Shown: positions 17,384 through 25,601 of the stretch, one piece after another
How the letters are laid out: each line of letters begins with the position of its first letter
Position numbering within the stretch: the stretch's first letter is position 1
Assembly (NCBI RefSeq): GCF_036884845.1
Contig: NZ_CP145732.1
Coordinates: 4,402,001-4,466,000 of the forward strand
From: Pseudomonas sp. MAG733B
GTDB taxonomy: Bacteria > Pseudomonadota > Gammaproteobacteria > Pseudomonadales > Pseudomonadaceae
Direction of reading: 5' to 3'
DNA: 64,000 nucleotides
Translations under genes and position numbers: made by a program
Notes under the pieces: generated by a model
Databases searched by the model: none
Told to the model about the DNA's origin: nothing
Seen by the model: only the letters and a program-made list of their open reading frames with translations

Positions 17384-18490
17384 TTAGGGTTTGAAGCGAT
17401 AGTCCCGAATGACGTCCTGGTCCGGCTCGATTCCGAGACCCGGCCCTTGGGGTACGTCGATACGGCCGTTACGCGGAATGATGGCGTCGCCATAGAGCTG
17501 CGCTTCGAGATCGAAGTAGCGCCATTCGACCAAGGACTTCGCGCCGCCGAGGGCGGCACTGCCATGCACGGCGGCCAACAGTCCCGGGCCGTCATAAAAG
17601 GCGTGGACCATCACGGTGACGCCATGCGCATTGGCCAGCGCATAGACTTTTTGCAGTTCGGTGATGCCGCCCATTTTTGCCGGGCTGGGCTGGATGAAAT
17701 CGACCGCGCCGGCTTCAAGCAGATGCTGGAAGTCCATCAGCGTCGAAGCGTTCTCGCCAGCCGCAACCGGAATGCCGCCGTGTTGGCGCACCCTCGCCAG
17801 ACCCGCATAGTCTTCCGGCGGCCACACCGGTTCTTCGATCCAGCGCAGATTCAACGGACGTAGCTTCTCGGTCATATCGAGCGCTTCGCGAACCGACCAC
17901 GGAGCGTTGACGTCAAGGGTGATTTCCACGCCGGGACCGGCGGCTTCGCACGCGGCGCGGATTACATCTGCATTCACTTCATGCAACTTGAGATGACGGA
18001 AACCGCTGTTGACCGCGCGCTGCACATTGACCCGAATCAGTTCAGGGTCGGCATAGCGGATCAAGCTTGCATATGCCGCCAGCGACGTGGCTTCGCTGCC
18101 ACCCAGCAATTGGTAGATCGGTTTATCAGCCGCTTTGCCGGCGATATCCCACAGCGCGATGTCAATCGCTGACAGGCCATAGATGAATGCGCCGCTGCGC
18201 CCAAAGACGTGAAACTTCTTCTGCAGATCCCCCTGCAGTTTTTCGCGCCGCGTCACATCACTGCCGATCAGCTCAGGCGTGAGGATCGTGTCGATCACGA
18301 CTTGCACTGCTGGTATCGCGGTGAAGCCGAAGGTTTCGCCCCAGCCGACGATACCCTCGTCCGTGGTGATTTTAACCACCAGGGAATCGACCATCTGCAG
18401 GTCTTTCGGGCCCCAGACCCCGCCCGCCGACGGACCACCCGTAGTGAAGGGAATCCGAAGCGGAATGGTTTCGATGCTGGCAATTTTCAT
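17384..18490 (-). CDS. Enolase-superfamily enzyme (mandelate racemase/muconate lactonizing type)
   Basis: The 368-residue protein has the capping domain first, then the barrel. Metal ligands appear as DVNAPWS, WIEEPVWPPED and AAGENAS. The first catalytic motif reads HLKLHE, i.e. K-x-H instead of the K-x-K of classical racemases, a variant I recall in a putative sugar/hydroxyproline-acid dehydratase subgroup. The other side reads VMVHAFYDGPG with a His. This suggests dehydration or epimerisation of a carboxylate, substrate unknown. MKIAS was chosen as start because GAGG precedes it. Neighbours are an AEC permease and a divergent FadR-type regulator, a self-contained catabolic module. Confidence 0.85.
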   Translation of the reverse strand: MKIASIETIPLRIPFTTGGPSAGGVWGPKDLQMVDSLVVKITTDEGIVGWGETFGFTAIPAVQVVIDTILTPELIGSDVTRREKLQGDLQKKFHVFGRSGAFIYGLSAIDIALWDIAGKAADKPIYQLLGGSEATSLAAYASLIRYADPELIRVNVQRAVNSGFRHLKLHEVNADVIRAACEAAGPGVEITLDVNAPWSVREALDMTEKLRPLNLRWIEEPVWPPEDYAGLARVRQHGGIPVAAGENASTLMDFQHLLEAGAVDFIQPSPAKMGGITELQKVYALANAHGVTVMVHAFYDGPGLLAAVHGSAALGGAKSLVEWRYFDLEAQLYGDAIIPRNGRIDVPQGPGLGIEPDQDVIRDYRFKP

Positions 18491-18612
18491 AGGACTTCGC
18501 CTCAAGCAGGTTGCAGGATGGCGCGGCGATTTTCGGATTTCGCTCGTGCCGGGTTGAGGACAACGTACATGACGTCCTGTTGTCCTTCAACTGAACAACT
18601 GTTGCTTTTTGC

Positions 18613-18626
18613 TAGACCTTGGTCTA
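18613..18626. promoter_or_regulatory. Candidate operator palindrome TAGACC-TT-GGTCTA
   Basis: A perfect 6-bp inverted repeat with a 2-bp spacer lies in the 260-bp region between the divergent dehydratase and GntR genes. FadR-type proteins commonly bind short GGTC/GACC-containing palindromes, so it is a reasonable operator. Binding is inferred. Confidence 0.5.
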
Positions 18627-18706
18627 AATATCACCTAACTATATGTTTTTGTTGGTTATTAATTTTCTTAGTCACAGTGAAATTCAGTTTTAACTGTTGG
18701 GAACAA

Positions 18707-18731
18707 GTCTTCTGATGTAGATTAAGAAGAC
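18707..18731. promoter_or_regulatory. Inverted repeat GTCTTCT...AGAAGAC just before the gntR start
   Basis: Seven-base arms flank GATGTAGATTA, about 20 bp before the ribosome site. A closely related palindrome sits at the end of the same gene (19479-19500). The pair suggests a repeated binding site or RNA structure; autoregulation is inferred. Confidence 0.45.
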
Positions 18732-18751
18732 AAGTGGAAGGGATGAAAAGA

Positions 18752-19486
18752 ATGAGTGAAATGAATGTGCAACCCGTGGCGCGGCGTCCTCATCTGGCTG
18801 AGCACATCGCCCGCTCGTTGAGCGACGAGATTGCGTCCGGCCGACTACGCCCGGGAGACCGGTTGCCAACCGAGCAGTTTCTCTCGCAAAACTTTGGCGT
18901 CAGCAGGAACGTCGTGCGCGAAGGGATTGCCACGCTTCGAGCTCAGGGGTTGATCCAGTCCCGCCAAGGCGTTGGCGTATTTGTCTCGGCCGCAGCCCCA
19001 TCGCCGGAGATTTCGCCCGAGCGCGACAGCGCGCCGTTGCTGGACGGTGACAATACGATTCGCAACATGTTCGAAGTGCGGGCCGTCCTGGAAAGCCAGG
19101 CTGCCGCGCTTGCGGCGTCGCACATGACGCCCCAAAAGCTGAAAACGATCCAGGCTGCGGTCCTGCGAATGCAATACGTAGGGGAACCTACGCTGGACAC
19201 TGTGAACGCCGACCTCGACTTCCATCGGGCCGTGGCCGCGGCGTCCGGCAATGACTATCTCGAGACAATGATTCGCACAGTGCTCGAGCCGATGCGGGCA
19301 CTGATCACCATGAACTTTGCGCGACGAGGTCCTGTGTTCAGCAATATTCCGCATGCAGCACGCGGTGAGCATGAAGACCTGGTGCAGGCGCTGACCGATG
19401 GGAATGCGGCGGCGGCACGTCAGATCATGGGGCAGCATATCGTCAGTGCAGCATCCCGATTCGGCTACGAAATTGATTTCTTCTAA
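18752..19486 (+). CDS. FadR-subfamily GntR transcriptional regulator
   Basis: The 244-residue protein has the GntR winged helix at about 15-75 (LSDEIASGRLRPGDRLPTEQFLSQNFGVSRNVVREGIATLRAQGLI...GVGVFV). An FCD all-helical effector domain follows (RAVLESQAAALAA, DLDFHRAVAAASGN, EHEDLVQAL, MGQHI) with the His residues used for metal-assisted acid binding. Three in-frame starts lie close together. The ATG at 18752 was chosen because GGAAGGG is about nine bases before it. It reads away from the enolase-superfamily gene and probably represses that module until its acid substrate binds. Confidence 0.88.
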   Translation: MSEMNVQPVARRPHLAEHIARSLSDEIASGRLRPGDRLPTEQFLSQNFGVSRNVVREGIATLRAQGLIQSRQGVGVFVSAAAPSPEISPERDSAPLLDGDNTIRNMFEVRAVLESQAAALAASHMTPQKLKTIQAAVLRMQYVGEPTLDTVNADLDFHRAVAAASGNDYLETMIRTVLEPMRALITMNFARRGPVFSNIPHAARGEHEDLVQALTDGNAAAARQIMGQHIVSAASRFGYEIDFF

Positions 19487-19500
19487 TGTCGATTAGAAGA
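19479..19500. repeat. Hairpin TCTTCTAAT-GTCG-ATTAGAAGA spanning the gntR stop codon
   Basis: Nine-base perfect arms with a 4-base loop include the TAA stop of gntR. No U tract follows. It may terminate transcription or, because it copies the palindrome before the gene, be a second regulator-binding site. Confidence 0.55.
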
Positions 19501-19615
19501 GTGGCGGTTGTCTCGTTATCCTACAAGTGAGCTGCCACTCCTGTCTGATACCTGATACACATGCCCGACCGTGTTGCGACGAACAAACATTGATCCTCCG
19601 GCAGTGCGTTGGGCC

Positions 19616-20638
19616 TCAAACGTGCGACGGGAAGTGCGGCAAGATGTGCTCGCCGAGCTCGTCAAGAATCTCGCCATAGGGCTGGCGACTGACCTTTGGG
19701 TTGAGCGCGATATGCGAAACACCGGCTGCCTGCGCTTGCTCCAGGTAGTTACGCAGGCCGTTGCGCCCGGCCCGGAAGCCACCCTGGATGCGCTGGAATG
19801 GCTGGTCCGGGTTATCACTGAGGTCGAAATAACCGCCCAACCCTAACGGCTTGAACGCGTTGCGACCTTCGAACTCGCGCACTTTGGCGTGCCAGGTCTC
19901 GCCCAACGATGCCAGCCGCTCGGGGCTTTGCACACCGGCCAGAAAGCCATCAAGGTGTTCGGCCAACCATTCAATACTTTGCTGCGCCTGGCCGACAGCG
20001 ATTGAAGGGACGCGCCCATACGGCGCTTTCGGTACCAGGTCGAGATTGCCGGATGAGCCACCGAATCGCTCGGAACGAAAGCGCGGGAAGTCCTGCTCGA
20101 TCAGGATGCGGAACACCGAAAAGGCGTCACGGTAGCGTTCACCACGGGTTTCAAAATCGATACCCAGCATCGGGTAGTCGCTGTATCGATCGCCCGAGGA
20201 CAGCCCCAACACCAGGCGCCCTTCGCTCAACTGATCCAGGGACGTCGCCTGCTTGGCCAGATACATGGGCTCATGGGTAGGCAGCACGATACCGGTGGTT
20301 CCCAGGACGATGCTGCGTGTGGCGGCGGCGAGAAAGCCGATGTAAACCAGGGGTTCAAAGATGTGCGCCACATCGTTGTACTCCGGGTCGAAGAAAGGAA
20401 TGTCACGCATCCACAGCGCGCCAAAACCTAGCGCCTCGGCGCGTTGTGCCATTTCCACGTGACCACGCATGGTCGGTGCCGCTCGGCCGGCGTGGGTTTC
20501 GAGGGGCAAAATCAGACCCACCGTCAGCGCCTGTGGTCGAAACAGGCGTTGAAAACCGGGGTGACGTTCAAGCGCAGGATGGGCCGTCGGTAAGGCGGCA
20601 GGTTGCACTTGTGGCGAGCGTTGGGTGGCGATAGTCAT
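19616..20638 (-). CDS. LLM-class flavin-dependent oxidoreductase
   Basis: A 340-residue luciferase-like monooxygenase-fold protein. Typical segments are VGLILPLETHAGRAAPTM (first strand), ALWMRDIPFFDP, TGIVLPTHEPMYLAKQATSLDQLSEGRLVLGLSSGDR and the C-terminal GLRNYLEQAQAAGVSHIALN. Such enzymes use reduced FMN or F420; in Pseudomonas FMNH2 from a separate reductase is expected. The family oxidises sulfonates, aldehydes or aromatics and the substrate cannot be told here. The upstream LysR gene is on the same strand 107 bp away and could control it. The ribosome site is weak. Confidence 0.85.
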   Translation of the reverse strand: MTIATQRSPQVQPAALPTAHPALERHPGFQRLFRPQALTVGLILPLETHAGRAAPTMRGHVEMAQRAEALGFGALWMRDIPFFDPEYNDVAHIFEPLVYIGFLAAATRSIVLGTTGIVLPTHEPMYLAKQATSLDQLSEGRLVLGLSSGDRYSDYPMLGIDFETRGERYRDAFSVFRILIEQDFPRFRSERFGGSSGNLDLVPKAPYGRVPSIAVGQAQQSIEWLAEHLDGFLAGVQSPERLASLGETWHAKVREFEGRNAFKPLGLGGYFDLSDNPDQPFQRIQGGFRAGRNGLRNYLEQAQAAGVSHIALNPKVSRQPYGEILDELGEHILPHFPSHV

Positions 20639-20745
20639 GATGGCAGTCTCGGTGGGTGACGATGACTGACATATTTATTGAATCCTCATCTCGGATAAAC
20701 CACACCAACAGACCATCACAGGGTCCACTGAGTCCCCAATATTTT

Positions 20746-21654
20746 TCAGGCTTCCCAAGGCACTCCTGATTCCCAGCGCTCAATCAACAGGTCAATAAAC
20801 GCGCGCACGCGCGGGGACAATTGGCGCTTGCTCGGGTAGACAACCCGGATGGGATCGGGTTGTGCACGGTAAGGTTTGAGTACTTCCACCAACGTCCCCT
20901 CGCGCAAGTCGTTTCCAGTGATATAGGTCGGTAAGTGAATCAGGCCAATGCCCGTCAGCGCCGCTTCGCGCATGGCTTCAGAGCTGTCGATGTTTAGCCG
21001 ACCTGGCTGTTCGTACAAATAAAGGCCGGTGGGTGTCTGGTAACGCCAGACACTGGCCTGGCCACTGATGAAAGCGATGGTGTCACGCCCGACAAGTTCC
21101 TCAGGTGTTTGCGGTACACCGCAACGGGCCAAATAAGACGGCGAGGCACACGTTGCGAACTGCTGCCAACCCACGGTGCGGGTCAATAGTTGTGAATCAT
21201 CTTTTGGCGTGCCAATGCGGATGGCTATGTCGATACCTTCATCTACCAGGTCGACATAACGATCAGTAAACCAGACGTCTGCGCGAAGCTCAGGCCACTG
21301 TTTCAGATAAGCATCCAGAATCGGCAGGATATGACGCTGGCCGAAGGAAAGTGGGGCTGTGAGTTTAAACGTGCCGGTCGGTCGCCCACGGCGCAAGGCC
21401 ATGGTTGCATCCACCTCATCAAGGTCCTCGAGAATTTGCTTCCAGCGCTCATAGGCGACCTGCCCTTCATCAGTCAGGCTCAGTTTGCGCGTCGTGCGAT
21501 TTAACAGCCGTGCTCCCATCCGACCTTCAAGACGAGCGATACTTTTACCTACAGCCGATCGGGTCAGACCAAGTGAGGCGGCTGCGGAGGTAAAACTTCC
21601 AGCCTTCACAGCGCAGACAAACGCAGCGATGTCACCGAATCGGTTGGCTTCCAT
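20746..21654 (-). CDS. LysR-family transcriptional regulator
   Basis: A standard 302-residue LysR protein. The N-terminal HTH (FGDIAAFVCAVKAGSFTSAAASLGLTRSAVGKSIARLEGRMGARLLNRTTRKLSLTDEG) is followed by a substrate-binding domain (TGTFKLTAPLSFGQRHILP, DEGIDIAIRIG, IGLIHLPTYI). This pattern belongs to the large CrgA/DsdC-like group that often controls neighbouring oxidoreductases. The LLM flavoprotein lies downstream on the same strand and the DsbA-family gene lies divergently across a 397-bp spacer. Either could be the target. Confidence 0.88.
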   Translation of the reverse strand: MEANRFGDIAAFVCAVKAGSFTSAAASLGLTRSAVGKSIARLEGRMGARLLNRTTRKLSLTDEGQVAYERWKQILEDLDEVDATMALRRGRPTGTFKLTAPLSFGQRHILPILDAYLKQWPELRADVWFTDRYVDLVDEGIDIAIRIGTPKDDSQLLTRTVGWQQFATCASPSYLARCGVPQTPEELVGRDTIAFISGQASVWRYQTPTGLYLYEQPGRLNIDSSEAMREAALTGIGLIHLPTYITGNDLREGTLVEVLKPYRAQPDPIRVVYPSKRQLSPRVRAFIDLLIERWESGVPWEA

Positions 21655-22051
21655 TGGTAGCTTTACTCCAGTGCATACTTACGTTGTAGCGGGACATAAC
21701 GCCCGAAAGAATCCACAGTGGTTTAAGCCCTTAACGACAGTGAGCAACGGGCCAATTGCAGCCATTGGTGAAGTGTTGCAAATGACTTCTAGCATGTCCC
21801 GAACTGTTTTATTGCCTGGGTAACTATTGGGCGATTCCCCAATTGTAAAAGTGGTGCGCATGATTAGTTACACCATGTATCAACTGATATTTCAAATTGT
21901 CCATTTATCTGAAAACCCAACATAAATATAGTGATCCATTGTTCTTCAGAAATACCGCCAAGATTACTTCTCCTTTAAACAATCATCCGACCGCTGCTGG
22001 CTGGCCGTCGCAGCCTTGCCCAACGATTCACTTGAAAGCAGAGGACTCACC
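21655..22051. other. Intergenic region between LysR and DsbA-family genes
   Basis: The spacer is A/T-rich from about 21,840 to 21,970 and presumably contains divergent promoters. A 60-codon minus-strand ORF here has no ribosome site or recognisable product and I do not count it. No repeat or terminator stood out. Confidence 0.45.
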
Positions 22052-22699
22052 ATGAGCACGCCTATACACATTGATTTCATTTCCGACGTTGTCTGCCCCT
22101 GGTGCGCAATTGGCCTGGGCGCCTTGGAACAAGCTATTCAGCGCCTGGCAGATGAAGCAGTCGTCGAGATCAATTTCGAACCTTTCGAGTTGAACCCGAA
22201 TATGCCTCAGGGTGGGCAAAACGCGGTCGTGCACATCATGCAGAAATACGGAAGTAACGCTGCAGACATCGCGCGAGGTCAGGACAGTATTCGCTCTGGC
22301 GGAAACAGCGTTGGATTTCACTTTGATTTCGATAAAAGAACCCATTTTTACAATACGTTTGATGCGCATCGATTGATGTTTTGGGCCGATCTTGAGGGAA
22401 TGCAGCGCCCTCTTTCCCTTGCACTTTTCGCTGCCTACTTCACCGATGGTCAGGACATCAGTTCACACAAAACGCTGGCCAGCATCGCAAGCAGTGTTGG
22501 TTTGTCTGAAGAACTGGCTTACCAAGTTCTTTCGTCAAATCTGTATGCCAACGAAGTGCGTGAGCGTGAGATCTATTTCACCAGCCGCGGTATTCATTCC
22601 GTTCCTGTCGTCGTGATCAACGGCCGTCAAGTAATCACTGGCGCGCAAACGGCGGATTACTACGAGCAGGCGCTTCGAAAGATCACTGCTCAAATTTGA
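22052..22699 (+). CDS. DsbA-family (FrnE-like) thiol oxidoreductase
   Basis: The 215-residue cytosolic thioredoxin-fold protein has its active site early as VVCPWC (Cys15, Cys18), followed by the inserted helical domain and the C-terminal cis-Pro region SVPVVVINGRQVITGAQ. FrnE-type proteins act as isomerases or polyketide-related oxidoreductases, some inducible by oxidative stress. No signal peptide is present, unlike DsbA itself. The start ATG follows GAGGA at six bases. Immediately downstream lies a remnant of a WrbA-like quinone oxidoreductase, suggesting a former two-gene redox unit. Confidence 0.88.
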   Translation: MSTPIHIDFISDVVCPWCAIGLGALEQAIQRLADEAVVEINFEPFELNPNMPQGGQNAVVHIMQKYGSNAADIARGQDSIRSGGNSVGFHFDFDKRTHFYNTFDAHRLMFWADLEGMQRPLSLALFAAYFTDGQDISSHKTLASIASSVGLSEELAYQVLSSNLYANEVREREIYFTSRGIHSVPVVVINGRQVITGAQTADYYEQALRKITAQI

Positions 22700-22701
22700 G
22701 G

Positions 22702-22833
22702 CACAAACAAGTCGCAATCCTTACGGCCAAGCCCTTCGATGATCACGCGGATCAGACGCCTGACGAGTTAGTGGATTACGACGCCATTATTACCGGTACG
22801 CCAACCGGTTTCGGGGTGCTGGAGTCAGGGCAG
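22702..22833 (+). pseudogene. WrbA-type NAD(P)H:quinone oxidoreductase fragment
   Basis: Right after the DsbA-family stop, the + strand reads TPDELVDYDAIITGTPTGFG, close to the flavodoxin-fold segment [20 protein letters not shown] of WrbA. Neither the preceding FMN-binding start nor the rest of the protein is present; the frame soon runs into the antisense of the DJ-1-like gene. Only about 40 codons remain, with no own start or ribosome site. The limits are approximate. Confidence 0.68.
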
Positions 22834-22883
22834 ATCGACTCGCAGCACCTCCGGCTTGGCTTGCCCGGAACGGCTGCCCAGGA

Positions 22884-23714
22884 TTACTTCATTTTTGCCA
22901 ACATGGCCACGGCGACTGCCTTGGCCGACTGTGGGTTCTGGCCGGAAATGACTTCGCGGTCTTCGATCACGTTCTCGCTCCATGGCTTGGCTTCGGAGAA
23001 GTTGGCACCGGCTGCCGTCAAGCCATCCTGCGGGAACAGCTTCATATGGCCGCCGCCGAGGAAACCTTTGGCCTGCTCCTCTTCCGCGTCGGTGAAGGCG
23101 GTCACTTTGTACCCCTTGTAAATCCAATTGGCTGGCGCTGCCGGCTGTTTGCCCGATTCCAGCGCGGAGACAAAACCGTGCGCGTCCGGGATTGCCGACA
23201 ACATGGCTATGGTGCCATGGCAGGTAAAGCCGGTGATCTTGCCTTTTTCATGGAAGTTGGTCAGCAGTTGGCCCAGCTGCTTGTCCTTCAGCAGATCCTG
23301 CATCGGGATATGGCCGCCAGGCACGAATACGGCATCGAACTTGTCGTAGCCGATTTTCTGAACCTGCGCGAAGCTGATTGCCGGCGAGCCGCTCTTCGAG
23401 GTCAGCTTCAGCGTGTCCAGCAGCGCGAGACTTTCCTGACGGGCCTTTTCATCGCCGCCCCAAAAGCTCACATCATTGGATTTCTGATCCGCGGTTGGCG
23501 CCTTGCCGCTAGGGGTGGCAAATACGACGGTTTGACCCGCCGCGATGAAGGTCTGCACAGGTTGCATCAATTCGTTCAGGAAGAAACCTGTTTGCATGAC
23601 CTTGCCGTCTTTCAGGTCCAGTTGATCCTGATCCGACAGTACAACCAACACCGTGCCGGCGTTGGCATAGTTAGCGGCAGCGGCTAGCAGGACAGCAAGA
23701 ATAGTTTTTTTCAC
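22884..23714 (-). CDS. Exported DJ-1/PfpI-family protein (class I glutamine-amidotransferase-like)
   Basis: The 276-residue protein starts with a clear signal peptide (MKKTILAVLLAAAANYANA) and so acts in the periplasm. The DJ-1/PfpI fold shows as VLVVLSDQDQ, FVPGGHIPMQDL and the nucleophile elbow FTCHGT with Cys165-His166. The Hsp31-like layout (N-terminal Glu/Asp region, long insertion) suggests a chaperone, deglycase or glyoxalase-III-like activity. A periplasmic version is less common than cytosolic ones. It converges on the WrbA remnant and is otherwise single. Confidence 0.85.
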   Translation of the reverse strand: MKKTILAVLLAAAANYANAGTVLVVLSDQDQLDLKDGKVMQTGFFLNELMQPVQTFIAAGQTVVFATPSGKAPTADQKSNDVSFWGGDEKARQESLALLDTLKLTSKSGSPAISFAQVQKIGYDKFDAVFVPGGHIPMQDLLKDKQLGQLLTNFHEKGKITGFTCHGTIAMLSAIPDAHGFVSALESGKQPAAPANWIYKGYKVTAFTDAEEEQAKGFLGGGHMKLFPQDGLTAAGANFSEAKPWSENVIEDREVISGQNPQSAKAVAVAMLAKMK

Positions 23715-24067
23715 GCGATTCTCCAGTAGGGATGGTTTGTTGGGGCCATCTTATTACTAGAGCAGGAAACGATAGAGTCCCTGAATTGCATTTCACCTAT
23801 TACACTGAGTAATCAATAGTTAGGGCTTACTGCCGGCAAGTGTCTGGTCTGCCAATCGAATTTTCTTGGCGCAGATGTGCTTTGGCGCAAGTATCGCAAT
23901 AGCTTGAAACCGGAACGGCTGAGGCACGACTCTCAACGCACTTTCGTAATGTCTGTTTTGGGTCGTTTTCAACCATTCCCGCCCCCTTCCTGTCAGCCAA
24001 TCGCAGTCATTCCCGACTGACGCAAAACCCTGTCTGGAACGCGAAACCCAGCCAACCACTCCCACTC
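23715..24067. other. Intergenic region with a recurrent Pseudomonas-type ORF-like sequence
   Basis: The 353-bp spacer between the DJ-1-like and Lrp genes holds an open minus-strand frame of 83 codons (LTGRGREWLKTTQNRH...PFRFQAIAILAPKHICAKKI). I recall near-identical fragments between unrelated genes in Pseudomonas genomes, so I read it as a dispersed non-coding or degenerate element, not a gene. No ribosome site is visible. Confidence 0.45.
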
Positions 24068-24520
24068 TCACAACGGCAGCGGTCGATCCTGCACCACCCG
24101 TTTCATAACCAGCGTCGAGGTCAGCCGTTGCACATTGGGTAACGTCGAAAGGCTTTCATCGTGGAGCCTTTGAAAGGCTGGCAAGTCCTGGGTGATGACG
24201 TGCAGCAGGTAGTCCGGCTCCCCAAATAACCTCTGGGCATCGACCACTTGGGGTATCTCAACGAGCGCCGTTTCGAAGGCATCGACGGCTTGCCGGTCGC
24301 CTTCTCTGAGGGTGGCAAACACCATGGCGGAAAAATTCAGGCCTAGAGCCGCCGGATCAAGCTGCGCGCGATAGCCCAGCAATACGCCCGACTCCTCCAG
24401 TGCCCGCACTCGTCGATGGCAAGGTGAGAGGCTCAGGCCTACACGCTCGGCAAGCTCAGTGACCGAAAGGCGACCATCCTTTTGCAGCTCGGCAAGAATC
24501 TTCCGGTCAGTTCTGTCCAC
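24068..24520 (-). CDS. Lrp/AsnC-family transcriptional regulator
   Basis: The 150-residue protein begins at GTG with GGGAG ten bases upstream; an ATG eight codons earlier has no ribosome site. The AsnC-type HTH is MDRTDRKILAELQKDGRLSVTELAERVGLSLSPCHRRVRALE, followed by the RAM ligand domain (YRAQLDPAALGLNFSAMVFATL, VVDAQRLFGEPDYLLHV). Such proteins sense amino acids and form octamers. It is divergent from a LysE-family exporter, a classical arrangement in which the regulator activates amino-acid export. Confidence 0.9.
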   Translation of the reverse strand: MDRTDRKILAELQKDGRLSVTELAERVGLSLSPCHRRVRALEESGVLLGYRAQLDPAALGLNFSAMVFATLREGDRQAVDAFETALVEIPQVVDAQRLFGEPDYLLHVITQDLPAFQRLHDESLSTLPNVQRLTSTLVMKRVVQDRPLPL

Positions 24521-24700
24521 GTAGAAAAATCTCCCAATCCACAACTGCTAAACGACCATCTTTGAAAGTTAATTCTAACCATATTTCATTAATCTTCCTC
24601 CAACCATTAACCAGCCGTACTCCTCATTAAAGGGCGGCGTTGATTTGAGGGCCGGAATGATGAATAGCTGTGTGAATGACGTACAGACGCGGGGTACGCT

Positions 24701-25318
24701 ATGACCTTCAGTGTCTTTGTTGCTTTCTGGGCGGTGTCCATGTTGTTCGTGATCACGCCCGGAGCCGATTGGGCCTACGCGATATCCGCAGGCTTGAGGC
24801 ATCGCGTCGTCATACCCGCCGTGGGCGGCCTGTTGTCCGGTCACTTGATTGCCACGATGGTCGTTGCCGGTGGCGTGGGCACGTTGCTCGCCAACAATCC
24901 TGTGGCCATGTCTGTACTGACAGTGGCCGGGGCGGCTTATCTGCTTTGGCTGGGTGCCAACATGCTTGCCCGCCCCGCCACACCGCACGCGGATACCGCT
25001 CAGGCGTCAGGCTCATGGCAGCGCTGGGCGCTCAAGGGGCTTTGCGTCAGCGGGCTGAATCCGAAAGTGTTCCTGCTGTTCCTGGCACTCCTGCCGCAAT
25101 TTGCCGACGCCACTGCCCCCTGGCCTGTACCGATGCAGATGATTGCGCTCGGGCTTGTCCACACTGTCAGTTGTGGCGTGATCTACCTACTGGTCGGATT
25201 TGGCTCGCAGGTCGTTCTTCGGGCGCGCCCGGCAGCCGCTCAAATGGTCAGTCGTTTCTCTGGGGCCACCATGATTATCATCGCTGTAACCCTGTTTACC
25301 GAACGGATGCTGGGTTGA
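24701..25318 (+). CDS. LysE/RhtB-family amino-acid exporter
   Basis: A 205-residue inner-membrane protein with six hydrophobic segments. The conserved N-terminal MLFVITPGADWAYAISAGLRHR (ITPG motif) and central CVSGLNPKVFLLFLALLPQF match the RhtB/LysE fold, which exports homoserine, threonine, branched-chain or basic amino acids. Divergent pairing with the Lrp regulator suggests induction when the amino acid accumulates. The ribosome site is weak. A hairpin lies shortly after the stop. Confidence 0.9.
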   Translation: MTFSVFVAFWAVSMLFVITPGADWAYAISAGLRHRVVIPAVGGLLSGHLIATMVVAGGVGTLLANNPVAMSVLTVAGAAYLLWLGANMLARPATPHADTAQASGSWQRWALKGLCVSGLNPKVFLLFLALLPQFADATAPWPVPMQMIALGLVHTVSCGVIYLLVGFGSQVVLRARPAAAQMVSRFSGATMIIIAVTLFTERMLG

Positions 25319-25328
25319 TTCACCTTCA

Positions 25329-25364
25329 GCGAGACAGACCCAGCACCGCTGACAGGGGTCTCGC
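25329..25364 (+). terminator. Hairpin between lysE-like and DUF2986 genes
   Basis: GCGAGAC and GTCTCGC pair, and CCC/GGG extend the stem after a bulge. It sits about 10 bp past the exporter stop. U-richness after it is poor, so it may be only a partial terminator. Confidence 0.45.
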
Positions 25365-25415
25365 CCTATATTTCAAGCTGGTATCATTCGACAACTTACA
25401 AACCGGGTAGCAAAA

Positions 25416-25577
25416 ATGAATCGCCGTAAAAAACTCAACCAGATATTGAAGGCCAACGCTAAGAAGGCCAGCGCCAAATTGGCACCGAAGAACAAGACCA
25501 AGTACATCAGCAAAGCTGACCGGTTGAAGCTGGAGGCTGAAGCCAGTCAGGAATCGAACACTTCTTCTGAGAGTTGA
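25416..25577 (+). CDS. DUF2986-family miniprotein
   Basis: A 53-residue very basic protein beginning MNRRKKLNQILKANAKKASAK, followed by LAPKNKTKYISKADR, the signature of the DUF2986 family common in Pseudomonas and Shewanella-like bacteria. Function is unknown; the Lys/Arg-rich N-terminus suggests nucleic-acid or ribosome contact (inference). It has no hydrophobic segment. It lies between the LysE-like exporter and the HxlR gene, with an ACCGGGTAGCAAAA leader of weak ribosome-site character. Confidence 0.82.
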   Translation: MNRRKKLNQILKANAKKASAKLAPKNKTKYISKADRLKLEAEASQESNTSSES

Positions 25578-25601
25578 TCCAGGCAGCGCCATGCTGCCGA
25601 T

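Noticed and set aside
18613..18626. TAGACCTTGGTCTA read as an insertion-sequence end
   Set aside because: No transposase, no matching far end and no target duplication; an operator is the simpler reading.
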